DNA of 64,000 nt from UBA12202 sp002691725 (GCA_965660675.1 CBFIAU010000001.1:1-64000); one strand, 5' to 3'; positions 34,992 to 45,502 are shown, counted from the stretch's first letter. Numbers and translations are program-made. The notes: generated by a model from the letters alone, not told the origin.

Positions 34992-36374
34992 TTAGAAAAA
35001 ATCGATTCTAACGGAAAGCATACGCTCCACATCGTCAATATAGCCGCGCGCAACAAACATAATCACCTTATCACCGGGTTCAATAATGGTATCGCCGCGT
35101 GGAACAATAAAGTTGTCATCGCGCATAATCGCGCCAACTACTGCGCCTTTTGGCAGTTTTGCCGATCTAAGCGGTGTCCCAACCAGCGATGATGAGGCCA
35201 ATGCCTCAATTTCCATGACCTCACCCTTTTCCTCGATAATCGTGTGAATATCACGGACACGGCCACGCCTTACATGCTCAAGGATACTAGAAACCGTGAT
35301 AGAAGGCGGATTAATAACCGAATCAACCCCAAGTGTGGATATTAGCGGCACAAAACTCGCCATTTTAATAAGCGTAACAACATGCTTAGCGCCAAATCGT
35401 CGCGCCAGCAGAGATGACAAGACATTAACCTCATCATCATCGGTGACAGCAATAAACGTATCAACATCCGCAACCCCACCTTCCTGCAGAATAACAGGAT
35501 CAAGCGCATCGCCATGAATAACCGCGATTTGTTGCGGTAAATTAAGCTTGGCCTGCCTTGCGGTCTCTTTATTGATCTCAATCATTGTTTGGTCAGATGA
35601 TTCGATGGTGCTTTGAACAGCATTAGCAACAAGCGTTCCGATATTACCGCCTCCAGCGATTAAAATGCGGCGGCTTTCTGGTTCTTCATGACCAAAACTT
35701 GTCATCGCGCGGGCTAGATGCGTGTCTTCACAGACAAAATAGACTTCATCGCCTTCCATCATCTTGACACTGCCATCACGAGGGACAAGCACCTGATTAT
35801 CACGCAAAATAGCAATAATACTCATTTTAAGGTCATCAAATAAATCCGCTAAATAGCGAATAGGAGACCCCAAGATTGGGCAATGTTCAGTACATTTGAC
35901 TCCAATAATCTTAACCTTATCCCCACACATACTGCCGACATCAAAAGCACCCGGAATTTCTAACCGCCGCAGAACCGCCTGCGATAGCTCAATTTCAGGT
36001 GAGATAATATGATCAATCGGCATATTATCGGCGCTAAACATATCAGCAAAACGCGGATCAAGATAACTCCGCGAATGGATACGAGCAATTTTAAGCGGCG
36101 TCCGATAGATGGAATGGGCGACCTGACACGCCACCATATTAATTTCATCTATGGTCGTAACAGCGATTAACATATCGGCATTACCGACATCTGCCTTCGA
36201 AAGAATATCAGGATGCGACGGCACCCCAATAACGCCCCGAACATTATGGTGATCGGTGACGCGCTGGATCTGCTCCTGACTTTCATCAATAATCGTCACG
36301 TCATTATTTTCTTCAGACAAATGCTCAGCAATACTAAACCCGACTTGGCCTGCTCCACAAATCACAATCTTCAT
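34992..36374 (-). CDS. trkA: Trk potassium uptake regulator TrkA
   Basis: Peripheral NAD(H)-binding subunit that gates the TrkH/TrkG potassium channel. It is 460 residues, a duplicated RCK protein: MKIVICGAGQVGFSIAEHL at the start and ILIAGGGNIGTLVANAV in the second half are the two Rossmann motifs, each followed by a TrkA-C domain. No trkH is in the window. It overlaps ntrX by 4 nt, so it is coupled to the ntr operon. Confidence 0.95.
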   Translation of the reverse strand: MKIVICGAGQVGFSIAEHLSEENNDVTIIDESQEQIQRVTDHHNVRGVIGVPSHPDILSKADVGNADMLIAVTTIDEINMVACQVAHSIYRTPLKIARIHSRSYLDPRFADMFSADNMPIDHIISPEIELSQAVLRRLEIPGAFDVGSMCGDKVKIIGVKCTEHCPILGSPIRYLADLFDDLKMSIIAILRDNQVLVPRDGSVKMMEGDEVYFVCEDTHLARAMTSFGHEEPESRRILIAGGGNIGTLVANAVQSTIESSDQTMIEINKETARQAKLNLPQQIAVIHGDALDPVILQEGGVADVDTFIAVTDDDEVNVLSSLLARRFGAKHVVTLIKMASFVPLISTLGVDSVINPPSITVSSILEHVRRGRVRDIHTIIEEKGEVMEIEALASSSLVGTPLRSAKLPKGAVVGAIMRDDNFIVPRGDTIIEPGDKVIMFVARGYIDDVERMLSVRIDFF

Positions 36375-37765
36375 GAAGTCTCCTCCGTCTGATCTACGGT
36401 TTCGATACTAATGCCAAGGGTTTTCAATTTTCGATGCAAGGCTGACCGTTCCATGCCAATAAATGCTGCGGTTTTTGAGATATTGCCATTAAAACGAGAC
36501 AGTTGCGACATTAAATATTGTGTTTCAAATTGCTCACGCGCTTCTTTTAGGGGCATCGCAATAATTGACATTGATCCATCTTGCACAGACATTTTTGGAT
36601 GACCAAGTATTTCGGCAGGTAAATCATCGGGGGAAATCATCGTCTTGGATTTATCAATCATGATCACCAGCCAGTCTATCATATTACGCAACTGTGTGAT
36701 GTTTCCTGGCCATGAATACGTCTCCAGTGCCGCCAGACAGTCTGAAGTAATCGTCAATTTGCGGTCGCCTTCCTCAGCAAGACGCTTATTAAGAAAGTAT
36801 TTGATCAAGGCAGGGATATCTTCGCGGCGTCGGGATAGCGGCGGAATTGATATTGGTACAACATTCAAACGAAAATATAAATCTTCACGAAACTGACCTT
36901 CAGCAACCTTAGCTTTGATATCATGTGTTGTCCCGCTGATAATCCTGACATCAACCCAAACATCGGTAGTCCCGCCAAGACGCTTAAAGCGTTGGTCTTG
37001 TAAAGTTCGCACCAACCGCGCCTGGGTATCCAACGGCAAATCACAAATCTCATCAAAAAATAGCGTGCCGCCATGCGCCTGCTCTAACATACCCACGACT
37101 CTTTTACCATTATGACTAGTCTCAGAGCCAAATAGCTCAATCAACGACCGATCAGAAGATAGAGAGGCGCAATTTACCATCACAAACCTGCCTGAACTGC
37201 GTTGTGATTGATTATGAATATTGCGCGCCAACAACTCCTTTCCAGAACCAGATGGGCCTGAAATGAAAATTCGGCTATTGGTTTCGGCGACTTTTGCAAT
37301 GGTTTGCCGGATGCCATTAATGGCTGGTGACTTACCAATTTGATCTATTGACATGTCAAAGCGGCGCTTTAGCTCAACATGTTCGGCGTCACGAGCAGCA
37401 TTAGACAATGCGCGCTGACATAATAAAATTAATTGCGCTGACTTAAACGGCTTTTCGATAAAATCAAATGCACCATCTTTCATGGCCTGAACAGCAGTTT
37501 CAATATTGCCATGCCCCGAGATCATCAATACTGGGACATGCGGATAATATCGGCGCACCCATTTTTGAAGCTCAAGCCCATCCATATCAGATTGGCGCAT
37601 CCAAATATCCAAAATGATCAAGGCTGGCGGATGACTAATAAGCTCATCTCTTGCGCTTTCGGCATTTTCAGCCTCACGCACTTCATACCCTTCATCCTCA
37701 AGGATCAAGCGTATCATGCTGCGGATATCAGGCTCATCATCAACAACTAGGATTTCCGATTTCAT
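36371..37765 (-). CDS. ntrX: Response regulator NtrX
   Basis: Partner of the NtrY kinase, controlling nitrogen metabolism, respiration or envelope functions in alphaproteobacteria. It is 464 residues: receiver domain with phospho-acceptor Asp53, AAA+ domain with Walker A GPSGSGKE (170-177), and a C-terminal Fis-type HTH (NISKTAAFIGMERSALHRKLK). The sigma54-contacting GAFTGA loop is absent; the place reads ELFGSETSHNGKRVVG (210-225), as is usual for NtrX. It probably acts without sigma54. It lies directly after ntrY with no gap and overlaps trkA by 4 nt. Confidence 0.95.
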   Translation of the reverse strand: MKSEILVVDDEPDIRSMIRLILEDEGYEVREAENAESARDELISHPPALIILDIWMRQSDMDGLELQKWVRRYYPHVPVLMISGHGNIETAVQAMKDGAFDFIEKPFKSAQLILLCQRALSNAARDAEHVELKRRFDMSIDQIGKSPAINGIRQTIAKVAETNSRIFISGPSGSGKELLARNIHNQSQRSSGRFVMVNCASLSSDRSLIELFGSETSHNGKRVVGMLEQAHGGTLFFDEICDLPLDTQARLVRTLQDQRFKRLGGTTDVWVDVRIISGTTHDIKAKVAEGQFREDLYFRLNVVPISIPPLSRRREDIPALIKYFLNKRLAEEGDRKLTITSDCLAALETYSWPGNITQLRNMIDWLVIMIDKSKTMISPDDLPAEILGHPKMSVQDGSMSIIAMPLKEAREQFETQYLMSQLSRFNGNISKTAAFIGMERSALHRKLKTLGISIETVDQTEETS

Positions 37766-40018
37766 TTATCCTGTTGCCTCCTCTGATCGATTTATGAAGG
37801 TTAAGGTCACCACAGCCCCTTGATACCCTGCCGCGACATCGAGATCAATATCATCATCGGTGGCGCTTGACAGATTAAGGCTACCGCCATGGTCTTCCAT
37901 AATTTTCTTAACGATCGCAAGTCCTAATCCCGAACCATCTTTGCGGTTAGTCACATATGGGTCAGTTAGATTCTTGCGCCGACTTAACGGCAGACCAGGG
38001 CCATTATCAATCACCACCACTTTGACAATCTCAGGCGTGACAGAAAGGCCGATTAACACCTTTTTATCATCACTTTCCGCTTCGGTCATGGCATCAACGG
38101 CATTTTGCAATAGATTTGTTATGACCTGTCTGATCATCCCATCATCGCAAGCGATCATAACGCTTTCTCTGGCACCAAAATCGGTATGAAAAGCAATATC
38201 CGTTGCCTCAGCCTTAATCAGCATGATTTGTGATGCGATGATATCAATCAAATCATAATCAGCTATATTAGGTGCTGGCATCCGGGCAAAGGCTGAAAAC
38301 TCATCAACAAGACGGCGAATATCATCAACCTGTCGGGTAATCATCTCAACATTTGATCTGAACTTAGCATCTTGATCAGCATCTGGCATGGAAAACTTTT
38401 GCGCTAGTCTTTCAGAGGCTAGCTGCATCGGTGTCAGAGGGTTTCTGATCTCATGTGCAATGCGGCGCGCAACATCTGCCCAAGTCGCTTTACGCTGCGC
38501 ATCCATCAAAGCGCTGATATCCTCAAATGTCACGACATATCCAACAACTCGCCCGCCAACCATCTCACGGGTGATACGGGTCAGCAGGGTAAGATTGATA
38601 TCACTGCGGATAATTTCAATATTAACCTCAGGCAAGCGTTTAACCGATGCGGCACGGTCGAGTAAATCCGCAAACTCTGGAATAACATTGGCCAATTTTT
38701 TGCCTGTAACCATTTGTGCATTTAGCTTCAACATATGCAGGGCAGCTAGATTAGGTAAGGTTATGATCTGATTGTGATCGACACCAATGACGCCTGATGA
38801 TACGCCAGCTAGCACCGCTTCGGTAAACTCACGGCGTTTATCTAATTGAATATTGGCTTCGACTAATTCTTGCCGGCTCCTATTAATCTCATCCAGCATC
38901 CGATCAAATGAGGCGGCGAGTTCACCTATTTCGCCCTTGTCATGAATCTGCCCGACACGGGTCGCATGATCACCTGAGCGCACACGATCAGCGACGCTGA
39001 TAATGGCGCTGATCGGCGTCACAATGGCGTTGGCAAAGTTCAAACCTAGCCACACAGAGCCAAGCAAAAGCAATAATGCAACCATGCCAAACATGACACC
39101 AAAGCTAACCTGTAGATCAAGCTGACGAATATCAAGCAACTGATAACTTGAGGAGGCAAACTGCGTTCGTTCAACCGAGGCCAGAACAGTCGGATCAACA
39201 AACCTGCCGACCAGCAAATAGGCATCAACAAACTGATTAAGTCTTAATCCTGCCCTTATTCGATTTTCATTTTCGGTATTGGCAATGGCGACTTCGCCTT
39301 GGTTAGCCTTCTCAAAAAAGGCTTCCTCAAGGTCTGTGAATGTCACGGCATAGGCAAATCGGGAATTCGCCAGAACGCGGCCTGTTGAATCAACAACCAG
39401 AGCCTCTGTCAAGTTTCTCACCCCTGCTTGATTAGTCAGATAGAGATCAAAGTTTTGCCTATTTCTTAGCAGAATTGGGGCTTCGCGGTTGATATCATTT
39501 GCCATGGCTAAAATCTGGCCACTTACCGAACGCTTATGTTCTTCTAAATAGGAATTGGCGATAGTAACGGACTCTTCGACGGCGGTTGAGATACGGTCAT
39601 TGAACCAACCGCGCAAGGAGTAATCCAACACAAACACCGCAAATCCCATGACAATGAGAGATGGTAAGACAGAGATAATGCTAAACAGAATAGCGATCCG
39701 CAAATGCAGCTGATATCCTGCCATACGGCTTCGGCGTTCTTTGATCAAGGCGATGATCTGCCTGATCACAAATCCTGAAAGCACCAGCAAAACCAGCACA
39801 TCAAGACCAAGAACCAGATAGCTGACATGCGATTGTCCATCAAGAAATGTTGGGCTTGATAAGACCGCATAGGTCATAAGGCCAAGCACTAAAGCCAGAA
39901 AGATTGAGGCATAGGCTAATCGCGTTTCGGTGACCATCTGCAACATCGCCATAACAAATGATGACCTTTTGTTGGTATCATGTGGCTTATCTGTCAGATT
40001 TTGTTTTGATACAGCCAT
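37766..40018 (-). CDS. ntrY: Sensor histidine kinase NtrY
   Basis: Membrane-bound sensor kinase of 750 residues. Three N-terminal helices (about 34-54, 63-85, 105-132), a periplasmic domain, a fourth helix near 305-328, then HAMP, a PAS domain (RREFTEAVLAGVSSGVIGVD), the HisKA box with the phospho-accepting His (IAHEIRNPLTPMQLASERL), and an ATPase domain with VIDNGPGLP and GSGLGLAIVKKIMEDHGG. The start overlaps the ntrC stop by one base (TGATG). It phosphorylates NtrX. Confidence 0.95.
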   Translation of the reverse strand: MAVSKQNLTDKPHDTNKRSSFVMAMLQMVTETRLAYASIFLALVLGLMTYAVLSSPTFLDGQSHVSYLVLGLDVLVLLVLSGFVIRQIIALIKERRSRMAGYQLHLRIAILFSIISVLPSLIVMGFAVFVLDYSLRGWFNDRISTAVEESVTIANSYLEEHKRSVSGQILAMANDINREAPILLRNRQNFDLYLTNQAGVRNLTEALVVDSTGRVLANSRFAYAVTFTDLEEAFFEKANQGEVAIANTENENRIRAGLRLNQFVDAYLLVGRFVDPTVLASVERTQFASSSYQLLDIRQLDLQVSFGVMFGMVALLLLLGSVWLGLNFANAIVTPISAIISVADRVRSGDHATRVGQIHDKGEIGELAASFDRMLDEINRSRQELVEANIQLDKRREFTEAVLAGVSSGVIGVDHNQIITLPNLAALHMLKLNAQMVTGKKLANVIPEFADLLDRAASVKRLPEVNIEIIRSDINLTLLTRITREMVGGRVVGYVVTFEDISALMDAQRKATWADVARRIAHEIRNPLTPMQLASERLAQKFSMPDADQDAKFRSNVEMITRQVDDIRRLVDEFSAFARMPAPNIADYDLIDIIASQIMLIKAEATDIAFHTDFGARESVMIACDDGMIRQVITNLLQNAVDAMTEAESDDKKVLIGLSVTPEIVKVVVIDNGPGLPLSRRKNLTDPYVTNRKDGSGLGLAIVKKIMEDHGGSLNLSSATDDDIDLDVAAGYQGAVVTLTFINRSEEATG

Positions 40019-41544
40019 CAGAAATCTTGCCTTACGCGATTTGATTTTGGATCAATACCAAGTGTAATAATTTTTTTACGCAATGTATTGCGATTAATAC
40101 CCAATACCTCGGCGGCTTTTAGCTGATTGCCTCGCGTCACCGCCAGCGTTGTTGTGATCAGAGGCTTTTCAACCTCAGCAATGATGCGATCATATATCCC
40201 GTGAGTCGGCAAGTCGCCTTCATGAGCCTCAAAATATCGGCCAATATGATCAATAATACATTGTGATAAATTATGCGGCTGTGCCATCCCATCACCATCA
40301 TGATCAGCATCATTAGGCGTTTTATTGATGGGATCAGCCAAAAACCTGGCCATATCATCGAGATGATGATCATCGATTTCATCATCATCAATGAGGACAA
40401 GCAGACGGCGCACCATATTTTCCAGCTCTCTGACATTTCCCGGCCATGGATAGCGCATCATCATATTCAAGGCAGAGGCGGACACTGATTTGATCTGCAA
40501 TCCTTCGCTCAAGGATTTTTCCATGATATGATTGATAAGATCAGGAATATCCTCTGCGCGCTCGCGTAATGGCGGAACAGAGATCGGAACAACATTGAGC
40601 CGGTAAAATAAATCCTGCCGAAACGCTCCATTTTCAATCTCAGCATCAAGATTTTTGTGCGTCGCGGCAATGATGCGTGTATTGGCGCGAATACTTTCCC
40701 TGCCGCCAACACGAGTGAAATAGCCATCTTGCAAGACCCGCAGCAATCGCGTCTGCGTTTCAGTCGGCATATCACCAATTTCATCAAGAAAAAGTGTGCC
40801 GCCAGCGGCTTGATCAAAGCGCCCCTGGGTTTGCTTATCAGCCCCTGTAAATGCCCCTTTTTCATAGCCAAAGAGTTCAGATTCGATCAAGTCATGAGGA
40901 ATAGCCGCCATATTTAGGGCAACAAATGGCTTTTTACTTCTACCGCCAAGATCATGGATAGCTTTCGCAACAACCTCTTTGCCTGAACCAGATTCGCCCG
41001 TGATCATAACCGTCAAATCCGTCGCCATCAGCCTGGCAATGCTGCGGTAGATATCCTGCATTGCTCTCGATTTACCAATGATCGGGCTGGCTTCGCTCCG
41101 CGTCTCCATCTGGGCTTTCTGGGCTTTATCATCATGATCAAGATTAAGGCTTTCCGTATCTTGCGCGCCCTTTGCACGGGTTAGCAAATGCCCAATATTC
41201 TGCGTCAACTCATCAAGCGGAAAAGGCTTAGGAAGATACGCATCTACCGCATGTTCTCGGGCTTTGACAGCGGTTAATAAAGTGGCCTGTGCGCTCATCA
41301 CAATGATAGCCAGATCTGGCCGCAACGTCCTGATGCTCTCCATCTGATCAAGCGAGTTTCCATCAGGGAACATGACATCACAAACCAATACGCTGGTGTC
41401 AGGGTCAGTCACTTTGTTAAGACATTCAGCCATCGTGTTGGCGGTCTCAACCTTATAGCCAGCATGAGATAAAGCCTCACTCAACACCAGACGTAATGAC
41501 GGGTCATCATCAGCAAGCAATATTTGAATGATTGGCTCGGTCAT
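40018..41544 (-). CDS. ntrC: Nitrogen regulator NtrC (sigma54 activator)
   Basis: Activates nitrogen-scavenging genes with sigma54 RNA polymerase. It is 508 residues: receiver with Asp56, AAA+ domain with Walker A GESGSGKE (183-190) and an intact GAFTGA loop (230-235), and a C-terminal Fis HTH (QLKAAEVLGINRNTLRKKI). A linker with acidic low complexity (NDADHDGDG) precedes the DNA-binding domain. It overlaps ntrB by 4 nt. Confidence 0.96.
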   Translation of the reverse strand: MTEPIIQILLADDDPSLRLVLSEALSHAGYKVETANTMAECLNKVTDPDTSVLVCDVMFPDGNSLDQMESIRTLRPDLAIIVMSAQATLLTAVKAREHAVDAYLPKPFPLDELTQNIGHLLTRAKGAQDTESLNLDHDDKAQKAQMETRSEASPIIGKSRAMQDIYRSIARLMATDLTVMITGESGSGKEVVAKAIHDLGGRSKKPFVALNMAAIPHDLIESELFGYEKGAFTGADKQTQGRFDQAAGGTLFLDEIGDMPTETQTRLLRVLQDGYFTRVGGRESIRANTRIIAATHKNLDAEIENGAFRQDLFYRLNVVPISVPPLRERAEDIPDLINHIMEKSLSEGLQIKSVSASALNMMMRYPWPGNVRELENMVRRLLVLIDDDEIDDHHLDDMARFLADPINKTPNDADHDGDGMAQPHNLSQCIIDHIGRYFEAHEGDLPTHGIYDRIIAEVEKPLITTTLAVTRGNQLKAAEVLGINRNTLRKKIITLGIDPKSNRVRQDF

Positions 41545-42626
41545 GACATCCCTCGGGTGATTGGCAAATTGATTTGAAACATGGTTTTGCCGTCATCATC
41601 ACTCACATCAACGGACCCTCCATGATCGGTTACTATACTAGCCACCAAGGCTAGCCCCAAGCCGGTGCCATCAGGCTTGGCTGTAACAAAAGGATCAAAA
41701 AGACGGGTTTTGATCGCATCAGGGATACCATCACCATGATTAATGACAACAACACCTAACATGGATAAATGATCACTATCGGCGGCCGAAATGGTCAGCC
41801 GTGAGCCAAGATTATAAACAGTTTTAACAGTAATTTTATCATTTATATCAGATGCTTCACAAGCGTTCTTCAATAAATTTATCAACGCTTGGATGAGCAA
41901 TTCTTTATCACCAAATGTATCTGGCAGAGATGGATCATAAAGTTTTTCAAAGGTGAATCCATTGCCAAAACTCTGCTCAGCAAGGGCGATACAATGATCA
42001 ATAATCTCATGAATATTGATTGATTTGCGATTGATTGTATTTCCTGCGGCTAAGGTTTCCATGCGATTAACTAATTCAGTCACGCGGTCAGATTCAGATA
42101 CAATCAAATTCGCTAACTGGTTTTGTTTGCTGTCGGTATTGGCGCGCGTGATCAGCTCGGCTGCGCCTCTTATCGCGGATAATGGGGTTTTAATCTCATG
42201 CGCTAATAATGCGGCAAAAGATGACATCCGCCGTGATGAGCCGCGAAATTGCTCTTGTCCTCGCAGGCGCTCGGCTAAAGCTCTTTCCTGAATGAGAATA
42301 GCAACCAGCCCAGAGCGTTCAACTAATGGTGATATATGCAAGTTTATCAATCTGTTGCCGAGAAGATTGCTGGATATATCAATGCCTTGATCATTAACAT
42401 TAGCAGCCGTAATTCTGGCTTTATCAATCATGGTGTTAACTGGTGATGAGGACGGGAATAAATCATCAATAGACTGATCAAGCAGTGTTTTACGCCCTGA
42501 TTGAAAAAACGCCTCAGCCGAGGTGTTTGCCTCAATCACTTGATTTTGAGTATCAATAACCAATAATGGAAAGCCGATAGAATTCAGCACTATGTCAGCG
42601 AGATCATGTTGGGCGTTAATCATCAT
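41541..42626 (-). CDS. ntrB: Nitrogen regulation sensor kinase NtrB
   Basis: Soluble histidine kinase/phosphatase that controls NtrC in response to PII. It is 361 residues: PAS domain (VIDTQNQVIEANTSAEAFF), HisKA box LLAHEIKTPLSAIRGAAELI, and ATPase motifs including VVINHGDGIPD and DGTGLGLALVASIVTDHGG. It has no membrane segments. The start ATG overlaps the dusB stop (TAATG), with a second ATG 3 nt later. Confidence 0.95.
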   Translation of the reverse strand: MMINAQHDLADIVLNSIGFPLLVIDTQNQVIEANTSAEAFFQSGRKTLLDQSIDDLFPSSSPVNTMIDKARITAANVNDQGIDISSNLLGNRLINLHISPLVERSGLVAILIQERALAERLRGQEQFRGSSRRMSSFAALLAHEIKTPLSAIRGAAELITRANTDSKQNQLANLIVSESDRVTELVNRMETLAAGNTINRKSINIHEIIDHCIALAEQSFGNGFTFEKLYDPSLPDTFGDKELLIQALINLLKNACEASDINDKITVKTVYNLGSRLTISAADSDHLSMLGVVVINHGDGIPDAIKTRLFDPFVTAKPDGTGLGLALVASIVTDHGGSVDVSDDDGKTMFQINLPITRGMS

Positions 42627-43609
42627 TAGGCCGCCTCACCACAATCTTGCAACTGATCAAACCAATTATCCATAGCGCTAAAGACCGCCGCCGCATCAGT
42701 CGTATTATTGGCAATTTGGCGCATTTCTGCCGCATGCGGGAGCCCGTTTGCATACGCACTGACATGCTTTCGCGCTAACCGCAAGCCATGACTGCCGTAA
42801 TGCGACAACATCAGATCAAGGTGATGACGCATGATCGCATGACGTTCGGGCAGGCTTGGCGGCAATGGCATCTGTCCATATTGAAGATAATGATCAAGAT
42901 GCGCTAACAGCCAAGGCTGTCCCATGCTTGCACGTCCAACCATAACCGCATCAGCACCAGACGCCGCTAATGCCGCCTGAGCAGAATTGCCATCCGTAAT
43001 GTCTCCATTAATCACAACCGGCAGATTAACAGCATCTTTAACCGCATGAACAGCCGACCAATCGGCTTGCCCTTTATAGAACTGACAGCGTGTTCGGCCA
43101 TGAACCGTGACCATGGAAAGTCCTGCTTCTTCTGCCATTTTTGCAATTTTTGGAGCATTGCGAGTGTCATCATCCCAGCCCAAGCGCATTTTCACGGTGA
43201 CTGGACGATCAGAGGCTTTCATCACCGCCTCAAATATAGCGGCTACCATGCTTTCATCACGCATCAGGGCTGAACCAGATAATTTGCCTGTCACTTTTCG
43301 TGCCGGACAACCTAGATTGAGATCAATGATTGCGGCACCCATATCACAGCCCATACGCGCCGCTTCTGCCATCATAGCTGGCTCCCAGCCTGCTAGTTGC
43401 AGGGCAAAAGGGTTCTCGTCTCTGGCATTAGTTGATAATTTGCGGATTTCGGTTTTAACACCGCGAATAATGGCCTCACTTGCTACCATTTCAGACACGA
43501 CCAGACCACCACCTAGCGACCGCACCATGCGGCGGAAAGGCCAGTCAGTTACGCCAGACATAGGCGCTAAAATCACCTTATGATCAAGCTCAAGTGAACC
43601 AATTTTCAT
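42626..43609 (-). CDS. dusB: tRNA-dihydrouridine synthase DusB (NifR3)
   Basis: FMN enzyme that reduces specific uridines in the tRNA D-loop. It is 327 residues from ATG 43609; a TTG at 43621 is also in frame. Motifs are LAPMSGVTDWPFRRMVRSLGG, the active-site Cys in DLNLGCPARKVTGKLSGSAL, VKMRLGW and VTVHGRTRCQFYKG. It is the first gene of the dusB-ntrBC-ntrYX-trkA-hfq cluster, the conserved nifR3-ntr arrangement. Confidence 0.95.
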   Translation of the reverse strand: MKIGSLELDHKVILAPMSGVTDWPFRRMVRSLGGGLVVSEMVASEAIIRGVKTEIRKLSTNARDENPFALQLAGWEPAMMAEAARMGCDMGAAIIDLNLGCPARKVTGKLSGSALMRDESMVAAIFEAVMKASDRPVTVKMRLGWDDDTRNAPKIAKMAEEAGLSMVTVHGRTRCQFYKGQADWSAVHAVKDAVNLPVVINGDITDGNSAQAALAASGADAVMVGRASMGQPWLLAHLDHYLQYGQMPLPPSLPERHAIMRHHLDLMLSHYGSHGLRLARKHVSAYANGLPHAAEMRQIANNTTDAAAVFSAMDNWFDQLQDCGEAA

Positions 43610-43763
43610 CTTAAATACCAATATGCTTAAAAATTAGGCATCTTTTACCATGGAAGACCGCCTATTCACAAGCCAACAATTACAAATGCCCGATAATTGC
43701 AAAATATATAGAAAGCATTAGCTTCTGGATGTATTTCTATTCTGTTATGGGTATATATAGAAC

Positions 43764-45008
43764 ATGTCTGATTTTGATTTCCATGCCCTCATTCTTGCCG
43801 CCGGCCAAGGCTCACGCTTAGGCGGAACGCCAAAACAGTATCGCCAGCTGCAAGGCCGCGATATCTGGCTTTATGCTGTTCTGGCACTTGCCAGTCATTC
43901 AGCTTGCCGCGGTGGAGTGATCGTCTGCCCTGATGGTGAGGAGGCTTATCATGCGGCGAAACTGGCTGAATATCAGCTTAATCACTGGATGGCGGTAACA
44001 GGTGGCGCGGAAAGACAGGATTCTGTTAAGGCTGGATTAGAGCAACTCGCTGCAACGAAACCGAGTGCGGTATTCATTCATGATGCGGCACGGCCTTTCC
44101 TGCCAAGAGATATGATTGATCGTATGCTTGATCTCTATCATCAGCACCCCCCGCATAAGCAAACAGATGGCCAGATAACTGACCCTAATATGATTAAAGC
44201 TATTGTGCCGGCATTGCCTCCGGGAGATAGCCTTAAAACTGTCAATAATAACCAAGTCACTGGACAGATTGACCGTGAGCAAGTTATCCGTGTGCAAACC
44301 CCACAGCTCTTTCATTTTGATACTATTTATGAGTTGCATCAGTGTTTTTCCGGGGCTGGGTTTACCGATGATAGTAGCCTGGCCGAAGAAGCTGGTATCC
44401 CTGTTCATGTGATCGAAGGCGACCCACGAACGTTTAAAATAACAACCGAGTCTGATTGGATTATGGCGCAGATGATGGCTCCTGCACAAACCATGACATC
44501 ACGGGTTGGGTTTGGTTATGATGTTCACCGATTTGAGGAAACTCACGATACCGATCAAAACACACAGATTATGCTCTGCGGGATAGCCATTGATCATGAT
44601 CAGGCGGTGATTGCCCATTCTGATGGTGATGTCGGGCTGCATGCGCTGACAGATGCTATATTAGGGGCGATTGGTGATGGTGATATTGGCACCCATTTTC
44701 CGCCTTCTGATGAAAAATGGCGGCATGCGTCCTCAGATTTATTCCTTATAGATGCGTGCCGCCGATTGGCTGAAAATAGCGGTAAATTGGTGAATTGTGA
44801 TATTACTATCATTGCCGAAGCACCGAAAGTCTTACCCCATCGCGATGCTATGGTGGAGAAACTTGCTGAGCTTACCGGCCTTGATCAAAATGCCGTATCT
44901 GTCAAAGCAACAACAAGCGAAGGCATGGGTTTTATTGGCCATAAACTGGGTCTTGCCGCGCATGCTGTGGTCAGCGTCTTACTGCCAGTGTCAGGAATTG
45001 AGCAATGA
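43764..45008 (+). CDS. ispDF: Bifunctional IspD/IspF isoprenoid enzyme
   Basis: Catalyses two steps of the MEP pathway: transfer of CMP to methylerythritol 4-phosphate (IspD half) and cyclisation to MEcPP (IspF half). It is 414 residues. IspD motif LILAAGQGSRLGGTPKQYRQL begins at 9. IspF begins at about 246 (SRVGFGYDVHRF) with metal ligands Asp253 and His255 and continues with HSDGDVGLHALTDAILGA and ATTSEGMGFIG. The fusion is typical of alphaproteobacteria. It overlaps pgpA by 4 nt and is divergent from dusB. Confidence 0.96.
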   Translation: MSDFDFHALILAAGQGSRLGGTPKQYRQLQGRDIWLYAVLALASHSACRGGVIVCPDGEEAYHAAKLAEYQLNHWMAVTGGAERQDSVKAGLEQLAATKPSAVFIHDAARPFLPRDMIDRMLDLYHQHPPHKQTDGQITDPNMIKAIVPALPPGDSLKTVNNNQVTGQIDREQVIRVQTPQLFHFDTIYELHQCFSGAGFTDDSSLAEEAGIPVHVIEGDPRTFKITTESDWIMAQMMAPAQTMTSRVGFGYDVHRFEETHDTDQNTQIMLCGIAIDHDQAVIAHSDGDVGLHALTDAILGAIGDGDIGTHFPPSDEKWRHASSDLFLIDACRRLAENSGKLVNCDITIIAEAPKVLPHRDAMVEKLAELTGLDQNAVSVKATTSEGMGFIGHKLGLAAHAVVSVLLPVSGIEQ

Positions 45009-45502
45009 AGCCATCATCAACCCAATCCATGCTTTCCGCGATTGCGACATTAGGGCCGCTCGGTTACGCCCCTGCCCCCGGTACTGTTGGCTCGGCGGCG
45101 GCATTATTGATTGGCGGGACGGTGACGATCACGCTTGGCATGATCCCACTTGTTATTATGATCATTATCGTAACCATTATCTCATTTCCGGCGATTGATG
45201 CGCATAGCGCCATCACCGGGAAACATGATGCGAGTGAGATTATTATTGATGAGGTTATTGGCCAGTGGCTTGTTCTCTTAGCCATTCCTGTTATGGCAAG
45301 CCCTGAGAGCGCCTATCTTTATACATTGCTAGCCGCTTTTGTGCTGTTTCGGATATTTGATATCACTAAGCCGCCGCCTGTATCCACCGCTGAGGAGTTG
45401 CCCGGTGCGGCAGGAGTTATTGCTGATGATATTATGGCTGGTGTTCTTGCCGGCGTTGTCCTTATGGCCAGTTTTCAGTTTTATGGTTGGGTGACGGCAT
45501 GA
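45005..45502 (+). CDS. pgpA: Phosphatidylglycerophosphatase A
   Basis: Dephosphorylates phosphatidylglycerol phosphate in membrane lipid synthesis. It is 165 residues with several hydrophobic segments. Motifs are GYAPAPGTVGSAAALLIG, EIIIDEVIGQWLVLLA (catalytic acidic residues) and FRIFDITKPPPVS. It overlaps ispDF by 4 nt and the pncC-like gene by 4 nt, so the three are one operon. Confidence 0.94.
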   Translation: MKPSSTQSMLSAIATLGPLGYAPAPGTVGSAAALLIGGTVTITLGMIPLVIMIIIVTIISFPAIDAHSAITGKHDASEIIIDEVIGQWLVLLAIPVMASPESAYLYTLLAAFVLFRIFDITKPPPVSTAEELPGAAGVIADDIMAGVLAGVVLMASFQFYGWVTA

